DNA of 64,000 nt from JADCRZ01 sp041751095 (lineage in GTDB: Bacteria > Bacteroidota > Bacteroidia > Chitinophagales > Chitinophagaceae). The notes beneath the pieces are model-generated. The model was not told the DNA's origin. It was given only the letters and a program-made list of their open reading frames with translations, and did no database searches. The position numbers were made by a program, and so were the translations under genes. The stretch lies in NCBI GenBank assembly GCA_041751095.1, contig JBGSYC010000068.1:37562-101561 (forward strand), in the 5' to 3' direction. Below, in pieces: positions 45,768-54,300 of this stretch (positions are counted from its first letter, which is position 1; every line of letters begins with the position of its first letter).

Positions 45768-47770
45768 ATGAAACATCGCTTATTCACTTTTTTGTGTTGT
45801 ATAATTTCATTAATCACATGTGGCCAGAACCCGTTTGCAATTAAAGATACCCAGGCAGTTTTTACGCTCGGAGAAGTAGTGGTGAAAGGCGGGAAAGTTA
45901 AAGAGATCAATTCTACCATTGGTGCTGCAAGGATGCAGCAATTTGCAAAGAATGATGTAGCCAAAGCCCTGAATTTGTTGCCAGGTGTGAATCTGTCAGC
46001 CGTGGGCCCCCGAAACGAAGCAATGGTATATGTAAGAGGATTTGATTTAAGGCAGGTTCCGCTATTGATCGATGGGATTCCTGTTTATATACCTTATGAT
46101 GGTTACGTGGACCTGGCAAGGTTTACCAGTTTTGACCTGGCTGAAGTTAATGTTTCAAAAGGATATACTTCTGTCATATACGGGCCGAATGCACTTGGAG
46201 GGGCGATTAACCTCATCACCAGGAGACCGGTGGAAAAATTTGAAGTAAATGGTGCCAGCGGGTGGCTCTCCGGAGGCTATAGAACCAATATCAACATAGG
46301 CGGCAACCTGGGTAAGTTTTACATACAGGCAGGCGCATCGAAGCTCAGCAGGGACTCGTTCCCACTCTCAAATAAATTTACTCCGCTCAAAACTGAAGAT
46401 GGGAATAGCCGTAATAATTCCTGGAGTACGGATGAAAAATACAATATCAAAGTGGCTTTTACTCCCGGCAATAAATCTGAATATGCCCTAAGCTATATCT
46501 ACCAGCAGGGCAAAAAAGGAACTCCGGTTTATGCTGGCCGTGATACTTTGAACAGCCAGCTTAAAAGCCCTCGTTTCTGGCAATGGCCATACTGGGATAA
46601 AGAAAGCCTGTATTTTATATCCCAAACAACTATTGACAGCAGTCAATATGTAAAAACAAGGTTGTATTATGATAAGTTTAAAAACCTGCTCAGTTCTTTC
46701 GACAATGCTACATATACAACGATGTCCCGCCCTTATGCATTCAGGAGTTATTACAATGATTACAGCTTGGGGGGCATACTCGAATATGGAAAAATTTTTT
46801 CAGCAAAAGATAATCTGAAAGCTACACTCCAGTACAAAGAGGATGTACATCGTGAACACAATGAAGGTGAACCCGTACGCACTATGGCGGATAAAACCTT
46901 TACCGCCGGCTTTGAAAACGAATTCAACCTTACCCGGAATTTACTCCTGCTTACGGTGTCAGCTATAACAAAAGGGCAAGCATAAAAGCCCAGGATTATA
47001 ACAGCATTACAAAAAAGGTAAGTGATTTCTCATCGAATAGCAATAACGCCTTCAATGTACAGGGTGGTTTGGAATACAGCATTGATGCGGTAAGCACTTT
47101 ACAATTTTCCGTTGCGCGTAAAACCAGATTTGCCACTACAAAAGACCGGTACTCTTACCGCTTGGGAACAGCCATCCCAAATCCTCACTTACAGGCAGAA
47201 TATGCCATTAACACTGAATTAGGCTATAAGGGATCTGTAAACAACACCTTAAACATCCAGGCTGCTTTATTTTATAGTAAGATTCACAATACGATCCTGA
47301 TGGTTTCCAATGTTAGATACGATTCCGGACGGCGGGCATGGCAGAGCCAGTTGCAAAATGTGGCACAGTCAGAATACTCGGGTGCAGAAATCGGAGCAGA
47401 ATACCAGGTGATCTCATCTCTTAAAACCGGTTTGAATTATACATACATCAAACGCAGTAACCTGACTAACCCATCACTAAAGTTTATCGATGTGCCACGT
47501 CACAAATTATTTGGGTTTGTGCAATATCAATCCAAGGATAGGTTGTCGGCACAGGTAAATACAGAAGTTAATGCTAAAAGGTTCAGCACGACGTACGGCA
47601 CCAGCACCCCGGAGTTCACGCTGGTAAACACAAGTGCATCCCTTCGTATCTGGCGATGGTTCTCAGTTGAAGCGGGAATAAATAATATCACCGATAAAAA
47701 CTATTCCCTGGCAGAAGGCTATCCGGAACCCGGACGGAATTATTCTGTTAACCTTTTATATCGTTTGTAA
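45768..47770 (+). pseudogene. TonB-dependent receptor, single frameshift
   Basis: Encodes an outer-membrane receptor of about 665 residues, not SusC-like (no carboxypeptidase-like domain). The first frame (45768-46985) has a signal peptide, the TonB-box region FTLGEVVVKGGKVKEINSTI, and plug motifs ALNLLPGVNLSAVGPRNEAM, VYVRGFDLRQVPLLIDGIPV and SVIYGPNALGGAINLITRR. At about 46930-46955 the barrel continues in another frame (TPAYGVSYNKRASIKAQDYN) to 47770, ending with AEGYPEPGRNYSVNLLYRL. Both parts are well preserved, so the shift is recent or a sequence error. It is followed 8 bases later by a di-heme peroxidase gene. The ligand is unknown. Confidence 0.85.
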
Positions 47771-47778
47771 TTGCACGC

Positions 47779-48861
47779 ATGACCCGAATGTTAACAATCA
47801 GTATCTGTATATCAGCCGCCCTTTTTCTGTCGGCTGGCAGGCTTCATAAATTCAGGCCGGCAACACCTTTGCTGATAAAGTATCCGGAGTATTTCGGGAA
47901 CAGGATTACGATACCTGACAATAATCCTACAACAGAGGAGGGAGTTTATTTAGGCAGGATGCTCTTTTATGAAACGGCGTTATCTGCCAACAATCTTGTT
48001 TCCTGCGCTACATGTCATCAACAACAGCTTGCTTTTACCGATGGAAAGCGCTTAAGTACGGGTTTTGATGGCACGCTTCAGCCACGAAACACCATGACTT
48101 TGGCCAATCTGTTGTGGGTACGGAATTTCTTTTGGGATGGAAGAGCAAACGGCCTTGAGAAACAGGCTGAAATACCCCTGACGAGCGAACACGAAATGGG
48201 ACATTCATTAGAGGTCGCGGCAGAAAAGTTGAGAACAAAATCAGTTTATGCATCGCGTTTCAGGGACGCATTTGGTTCAGATAGCGTCTCTAAAGAAAGG
48301 ATTTTAAAAGCGCTGGCGCAATTTGAACGTACGCTCGTTTCCGCAAATTCCCGATATGATAAGTACCTGCTTGGACAGTACCAGCCGACGGCATCAGAGC
48401 TCAATGGAATAGCGCTTTTTTATACTATTCCCAATCCAGCAAAAAATATACGCGGCGCAGCCTGCGGGCATTGTCACAGCGGGCCAAAAACATTCGTTGA
48501 AATTTTTCATAACAATGGCCTCGACAGTCTCACAACAGATCCTGGCCGGGAAAAAATAACCGGTCAGGGATATGACCGGGGAAGGTTCAGGGTTGTAACG
48601 TTGCGAAATATTGCGCTCACTGCACCATATATGCATGATGGCCGTTTCAACACCTTAGAAGAAGTGATAACGCATTACAATCAGCAAATCAGACAGAGCA
48701 ATACGCTAAGTATCTTTTTACAAAACAATTCAAATGCAGTGAACGGCAAATCGCTTGATTTAACAAAGCAGGAGAAAAAAGACCTTGTGGCTTTTTTGCA
48801 CATGCTTACCGACTCCTCCTTTATTTCGGACAAACGTTTCTCTAATCCTTTTTTAAAATAG
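47779..48861 (+). CDS. Di-heme cytochrome c peroxidase (MauG/CcpA family)
   Basis: A periplasmic 360-residue protein with two heme c sites, C76-A-T-C79-H80 and C229-G-H-C232-H233. A signal peptide covers about the first 20 residues. GRMLFYETALSANNLVSCATC and DGRANGLEKQAEIPL are standard blocks for this family, as is LRNIALTAPYMHDGRFNTLE near the C terminus. Members either detoxify hydrogen peroxide or oxidise protein side chains. It sits between a TonB-dependent receptor and a molybdopterin-fold protein with gaps of 8 and 5 bases, so the three form one operon. Its role with an outer-membrane receptor is unexplained. Confidence 0.93.
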   Translation: MTRMLTISICISAALFLSAGRLHKFRPATPLLIKYPEYFGNRITIPDNNPTTEEGVYLGRMLFYETALSANNLVSCATCHQQQLAFTDGKRLSTGFDGTLQPRNTMTLANLLWVRNFFWDGRANGLEKQAEIPLTSEHEMGHSLEVAAEKLRTKSVYASRFRDAFGSDSVSKERILKALAQFERTLVSANSRYDKYLLGQYQPTASELNGIALFYTIPNPAKNIRGAACGHCHSGPKTFVEIFHNNGLDSLTTDPGREKITGQGYDRGRFRVVTLRNIALTAPYMHDGRFNTLEEVITHYNQQIRQSNTLSIFLQNNSNAVNGKSLDLTKQEKKDLVAFLHMLTDSSFISDKRFSNPFLK

Positions 48862-48866
48862 CAAAC

Positions 48867-49373
48867 ATGTGTTTATTCCGGGTTTATCTGTGTATACTTC
48901 ATTTGTGCCTGTTCTCACTTTACTCTACCGGTCAGCAAAATGAATCCACGCCTTTTCTGAAAGTGAATGGGGAGGTAACGAAACCGCTAACCTTATATAT
49001 GGATGATCTCACTAAAATGAAACGCAACACAGTAACGATGAAGGAGCGGGATGGCAAGATGCAAAAATACACAGGGGTAAGTATACAGGAGATCCTCGAG
49101 CTGGCAGGTGTTACGATGGGCACGCAACTGCGTGGAGAAAACCTTACAAAATACCTGCTGGTGAAGTGCTCGGATGGTTACGAAGTGTTGTTTTCGCTTG
49201 CAGAAATAGACAGCAGCTTTACAGAGCGCAATGTGATCATTGCCTACGAATCAGAAGGCAAGTCGCTACCTTCTGACACCGGACCTTTCAAGTTGGTAGT
49301 GCCTGGTGAGAAGAAACCCGCTCGCAGCAGCTTCCAGGTCACTGAATTTGTGATCAGGTTTGCTAAAGATTAG
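48867..49373 (+). CDS. Small exported protein with oxidoreductase molybdopterin-binding fold
   Basis: A 168-residue protein with a signal peptide (ILHLCLFSLYSTGQ, to about 22). The body follows the sulfite-oxidase-like molybdopterin-binding fold of the short type: FLKVNGEVTKPLTLYMDDLT, YTGVSIQEILELAGV, LLVKCSDGYEVLFSLAEID and GPFKLVVPGEKKPARS. The cysteine that would bind molybdenum in sulfite oxidases (an NC-type motif) is not apparent, and the single mature Cys is elsewhere, so cofactor binding is doubtful. It is the last gene of the receptor/peroxidase operon. Its function is not known. Confidence 0.75.
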   Translation: MCLFRVYLCILHLCLFSLYSTGQQNESTPFLKVNGEVTKPLTLYMDDLTKMKRNTVTMKERDGKMQKYTGVSIQEILELAGVTMGTQLRGENLTKYLLVKCSDGYEVLFSLAEIDSSFTERNVIIAYESEGKSLPSDTGPFKLVVPGEKKPARSSFQVTEFVIRFAKD

Positions 49374-49577
49374 ATTTAGCTGCTCGGGTTGTGGAGTAGG
49401 TTGGGGTTTAAAGCACTACTGATGTCGCCAGGCATTCCGTATGGTATTGATCTTAGTCTTCGCTTACAAGTGACCGTTGAATTACGAATAATGATAACTT
49501 CTTTGTATTTATTTAATCTGCGCATATCAAGACCTCTTACAAGCTTTAATAGTCTGAGTACATAAATTAATTTTCAC
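49374..49577. promoter_or_regulatory. Upstream part of the hipB promoter region
   Basis: About 200 bases between the molybdopterin-fold gene and the hipB operators. It is AT-rich, with no ORF. The hipB promoter must lie at its right end or among the operators. No clear terminator for the upstream operon was seen. Confidence 0.35.
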
Positions 49578-49676
49578 TATACCGAAAAAGGTATATTACC
49601 CTTACACTTATCTTTTTTTATACCTGTTAAGGTATAGTATCGCGATTTTAGTTAATTTTATACCTCAAAAGGTATA
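49578..49676. promoter_or_regulatory. Three evenly spaced HipB-type operators
   Basis: Three copies of the dyad TATACC-N6-GGTATA occur at 49578-49595, 49619-49636 and 49659-49676. Their centres are 41 and 40 bases apart, close to four helical turns, so bound dimers would lie on one face of the DNA. The third copy ends at the base before the hipB ATG and so covers its ribosome-binding region. The pattern resembles the TATCC-N8-GGATA operators of E. coli hipBA (established knowledge). Autoregulation by the HipB product is the likely role. Confidence 0.85.
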
Positions 49677-49886
49677 ATGACATATTTATCTAAAATAATT
49701 AAAGAGAAACGGAAACAAAATCGAATGACACAGGAAGAATTGGCTGCCAGATCCGGTCTTGGGCTGAGACTTATACGTGAAATTGAGCAAGGCAAAACTA
49801 CCATGCGAATGGATAAAGTAAATCAACTCCTCGCCCTTTTTGGGATGGAACTTGTACCGGCACGTAAAACAAATAGCAATGGGTAA
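49677..49886 (+). CDS. hipB: HipB-like antitoxin/repressor (XRE family)
   Basis: A 69-residue XRE helix-turn-helix protein (KIIKEKRKQNRMTQEELAAR, then SGLGLRLIREIEQGKTTMRM) with the short C-terminal tail GMELVPARKTNSNG. Its start follows the third operator directly. Its stop overlaps the next gene by 8 bases (ATGGGTAA), so it is translationally coupled to hipS. In E. coli HipBST, HipB binds operator DNA and the HipS/HipT pair. This gene has the same place and size. Confidence 0.88.
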   Translation: MTYLSKIIKEKRKQNRMTQEELAARSGLGLRLIREIEQGKTTMRMDKVNQLLALFGMELVPARKTNSNG

Positions 49887-50202
49887 AAAAGGATATGTAT
49901 ATTTTGGTAATGAATTAGCCGGTATTATTTCTGAAACAGACGAAGGTTATGAATTCGTTTACAATGAAGTGTATTTAGAAGCCAATATAAACCAGCCAAT
50001 AAGCCTGACACTGCCTTTGCAAAAAGAAAAATTTACCAGTAAAGTATTGTTTTCTTTTTTTGATGGGCTGATACCTGAAGGATGGTTGCTGCAAATAGCA
50101 ACTGACTATTGGAAAGTAAAATCTAATGACAGGTTTGAATTATTACTGCTTACATGTCGGGATACAATAGGAGCAGTAACGGTTGTACCAGAAAATGAAT
50201 AA
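49879..50202 (+). CDS. hipS: HipS-like protein (HipA N-terminal subdomain)
   Basis: A 107-residue protein equal to the N-terminal subdomain that is fused in classical HipA (GYVYFGNELAGIISETDEGY, EFVYNEVYLEANINQPISLT, FFDGLIPEGWLLQIATDYWK). The start is ATG at 49879, inside the hipB stop overlap; an upstream start at 49840 would add residues of hipB sequence. The kinase domain is in the next gene, 8 bases away. In the characterised HipBST system, HipS is the antitoxin for HipT. The same role here is inference from order and size. Confidence 0.85.
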   Translation: MGKKGYVYFGNELAGIISETDEGYEFVYNEVYLEANINQPISLTLPLQKEKFTSKVLFSFFDGLIPEGWLLQIATDYWKVKSNDRFELLLLTCRDTIGAVTVVPENE

Positions 50203-50210
50203 CTGCTAAT

Positions 50211-51020
50211 ATGGCAAATTGTTGGTTTTGTTATAAAGATGCGGGGGAGCATGCTTACCATGCAAAATGTTCAAAAAGGTTTTTTGGAACGGCAGAAGCG
50301 CCGGTGGTGATGCTTAATAATCAGTTAATAAAAGAACTGGCTGAAAAGACTGTAAATCAAAGAATAGCTGTAACAGGGGTGCAACCTAAATTATCTGTTG
50401 CCCTTGAAAAATCAAAAGAGCAAAACCGGCTTACCATTGTAGGGTTGTGGGGGGAATATATTATGAAACCACAACACAACCATTTCCCCTCGATGCCTGA
50501 AACTGAAGATTTAACCATGCATCTTGCATCATTATTTAAAATTCAGACTTGCGAACATTGCTTGTTGAAAGCAACTGACGGAAGCTTTGTTTATATAGCC
50601 AAACGCTTTGACAGAAGTAATGGCAACAAAATTCACATGGAAGACTTTTGTCAATTATCAGGATTTCTAACGGAAAATAAGTATAAAGGATCGTATGAAA
50701 AAGCAGGAAAACTTTTACTCAGGTATTGCACAAATACGGGATTGGATACGCTTAATTATTTTGAATTACTGCTTTTCTCTTTCTTAACCGGCAATAATGA
50801 TATGCACCTTAAAAACTTTTCACTGTTATACCAGGATAAAAAAATTGCTTTAAGTCCTGCTTATGATTTATTAAATGTGAATTTAGTTAATCCAAACGAT
50901 GATGAAGAATTAGGATTGACATTGAATGGAAAGAAGAAAAAAATAAAACTTTCTGATTTTATCCTTTTAGCAAAAATCCTACAAATTCCTGAGAAAGCAA
51001 TGGAAAATAGTTTTAAGTAA
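50211..51020 (+). CDS. hipT: HipT-like serine/threonine kinase toxin, C terminus truncated
   Basis: The HipA-type kinase half of a split system, 269 residues. The N terminus holds a Cys/His cluster (C4, C7, H17, C20 in CWFCYKD and YHAKC) common in Bacteroidota homologs. The flexible loop GVQPKLS carries the likely autophosphorylated Ser62. Catalytic residues match HipA: D197 and N202 in GNNDMHLKN, and D219 in YDLLN. The frame stops early at ENSFK. The missing tail is encoded downstream in another frame after a small deletion, so toxin activity may be lost or altered. It is the last gene of the operon. Confidence 0.85.
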   Translation: MANCWFCYKDAGEHAYHAKCSKRFFGTAEAPVVMLNNQLIKELAEKTVNQRIAVTGVQPKLSVALEKSKEQNRLTIVGLWGEYIMKPQHNHFPSMPETEDLTMHLASLFKIQTCEHCLLKATDGSFVYIAKRFDRSNGNKIHMEDFCQLSGFLTENKYKGSYEKAGKLLLRYCTNTGLDTLNYFELLLFSFLTGNNDMHLKNFSLLYQDKKIALSPAYDLLNVNLVNPNDDEELGLTLNGKKKKIKLSDFILLAKILQIPEKAMENSFK

Positions 51021-51025
51021 ACACA

Positions 51026-51112
51026 TTGATTGATAGTTCATTTTTAAACATTCAGCAAAAGGAATTGTACAAGCAGATATGGCTTCAGAAACAATTGATT
51101 TTTGACAAATGA
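51026..51112 (+). pseudogene. Out-of-frame C-terminal tail of hipT
   Basis: Directly after the hipT stop, in another frame, 28 codons read LIDSSFLNIQQKELYKQ, then IWLQKQLIFDK and TGA. This is the usual last helix pair of HipA-domain kinases (LIDxSFL...). About 10-12 residues and the reading frame were lost between the two parts. The remaining bases to 51385 hold only the promoter region of the next gene. Confidence 0.65.
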
Positions 51113-51385
51113 TATCGCCTAACGATTCTCTACATACAGTATTCCACGTACAGCGTCTTATGAACATTCTCATACGTTATCAAAAGTAATTTATCTTTCA
51201 GCCAGGTGATGTCTAAAGATGTTTTATCTCGTGCAATAAAATTCTATGAGGATTTTTTTATTTTCCACAATAAAACTTTAATCGCTTTATCGAAAATAAA
51301 GAGGGTAGGATACAATATTATCGCTCTTTCCCGTTATTGATGCGTTATTGTTAAACAAGTTAGTTCTCAAACCCTATCCCCTTTA

Positions 51386-54300
51386 ATGCGTACACTTTTT
51401 GTAGCAACCGCCCTATTCATGTCGCTATTTGGCCATGCTGCTAATTATTATTTCTCTTCTACCGACGGGAGCGATGCCCGGTCATCTTCTGAAGCCCAAA
51501 ATTCTACAACACCCTGGAAAAGTTTAGATAAGCTAAATACTGTTCAGTCGATGTTTCAGGCAGGTGATCAAATTTTATTTAAAAGAGGAGATACTTTTTA
51601 CGGATCCCTTGTAATTACCAGGTCTGGAACCGGTTTGCTGCCTGTTACATTTGCCGCTTACGGCACAGGTAAAAAACCTGTCATAACTGGCTTTACTTCA
51701 CTTGGAGGTTGGTCTCAGACCGGGCAGAATATTTGGGAAACAAAAAATAATACGCTCGGTTCTGCTGTAAATACACTTTTAAATAACGAACTACCGAAAA
51801 GGATAGGCCGCTATCCTAATTATAATAATACAAACCATGGTTTTCTCTATTTTCAAAATGCTGTTGCCAACACCTCAATAAGCGATAACCAAATTTCCGG
51901 TTTTAATTTTTCCGGAGGAGAGGTTGTAATAAGAAAAAATCGTTGGGTTGTAGATAGAAGCAAAATTACCTCTCATGCAGGTAGTATGATCAACTACACT
52001 TCACAATCGGGTTATTGGGCTGATAAAGGATATGGTTATTTTGTACAAAACCACCTGGCAACACTCGACCAGGAAGGCGAATGGTATTACCAGCCTGCAG
52101 AAAAAAAGATAGGAATATATACCACAGGTGGTACTAATGCTTTAAAAAACATCAAGGCAAGTACAATTAATATTCTTGTTACCATTAATGGACAAAGCAA
52201 TGTTGTTTTTGATGGCCTGGTTTTTACAGGGGCAAATACTCACAGCTTTTTTATTAAAAATGCATCAAATATTAAAATTGGCAATTGTGAAATTCTTTTT
52301 TCCGGTACCAATGCTGTAACTGCAGATAACACTGATCGATTAACATTAGAGAATTCTACAATTGCCCATTCGAATAATATCGCCTTCAATGGTATTTATT
52401 GTACAAACACAGTTCTGAAAAATAATAAAATTAACTGTACTGGTATTTATGCTGGCATGGGAGAGGGCGACTCGGGTTCTTATGAAGCGGTGATGATTGC
52501 TGGTAATAATAACCTTGTTGAGCAAAACACAATAGATAGTACAGGCTATATTCCTGTTACTTTCAGTGGAAACGATGTAATCGTAAAGAACAATCACATT
52601 AGTAATTATTCTTTTGTGAAAGATGATGGCGGCGCAATTTACACATGGAACAATAGCTCAAATCCTCCAGGTAACACTGGCAGAAAAGTACTTAATAATA
52701 TAGTACTTAACGGAATTGGTGCAGGCGAAGGAACTCCGGATAAACTAAAAAAGTATGCTCATGGTATTTATATAGATGACAATGCAACTAATGTTGATGT
52801 TTCGTTTAATACCGTAGCCAGTTGCGAAGGCTTTGGAGTTTACATACATAATGCACGTGATCTGGCTATCACAAATAATATGCTATATAATAACCAGGTG
52901 CAAATTTCAATGATACATGATGATATCGCACCCAACAGTCCTGTTAGAAATAATACTGTTACAGATAATATCCTTTTCTCATTATATGCTCATCAACCAG
53001 TAGCAGAGTATAAAACTAAAAATAACGACTTAGGTAACTTTGGTGATTTTAATAGAAATTATTATTGCAGGCCTATAGATGATAATGCCGTAATTAATAC
53101 TTTAAAAAATGTAAATGGAGCATACCAATTCAGTCAATTAGACTTACAGGGCTGGCAAGCTGCCTACGGCAAAGATGGCGAATCAAAAAAGACCGCGAAG
53201 GAAATTGCAGGTTACAAAATCAACGACATAATTGGGGGTAATAAGTTTGCTAATGGTTCATTCAATAGCAATATCGGAGGTTTATATTCTTACGCTTCTG
53301 CAAATAATTGTGTAACGCAATGGAAGAATGAAGCACTGGACGGCGGTAGTTTGCAGGTAAGCTTTTCAAACATTGCAGGTAACAATAACAAAGGAACTAT
53401 CATTATTAATATAGGAGCAGTTACCGCAAATAAGCGATACATTTTCAGAATAAGTACGCTTGGCTCTGATGATAATAAGATGTTAGAAGTTTATCTTAGA
53501 AAAAGCTTGTCTCCTTATACCGACCTTACTGATAGAAGACTTACTAAGATTCAGGCGTCTCGTTCAGAAACAGAATTCCTGTTTATTCCAACCGAAACAG
53601 AAGCCAATGCAAGCATAGGAATTGATGTACAGGAACAAACCAAGCCGGTTTATCTGGACAATGTTCAGCTATTAGAAGCCAGTGTAACTCCTTCTGATAT
53701 TACCGACTCTGTTCGCTTTATCTACAATGCTAATCTTGTTTCTAATAGTTTTTTATTAAACAGCAACTTCATCGATGTTAAGAATAATAGTTTTAATGGA
53801 AGTATATCGCTTAACCCGTTCTCATCTGCTGTTTTAATAAATAAGACAGGTAACACAGTTGTTGCACCTCCTGTACAATGCTCTGCTACAGGTTCTATTT
53901 TATATGAACAGTGGGTGAACGTTGGTGGGAATGCTATTTCTGATAATACCTGGACAAACGCCCCGGGTAATAGTAAAGAACTCACTTCTTTTGAAGGACC
54001 AGAAAACTCCGGAGAGCAATATGCTTCAAGAGTAACAGGATACATCTGCCCTCCACAAACAGGTAATTATACTTTTTGGATTGCAGGAGATGATGCTACA
54101 GAACTTTGGTTAAGCACAGACTCAACTACTGGTAACAAAACCAAAATTGCGTTTAACTTAAGTTGGACAGGCTCAAGAGAGTGGAATAAATACAGTTCAC
54201 AAAGGTCAACACTGATATACCTTGAGGCCGGAAGAAAGGTTTATATCGAAGCTTTGCATAAAGAAGGAAACGGCGGGGATAACTTATCCGTCGCCTGGCA

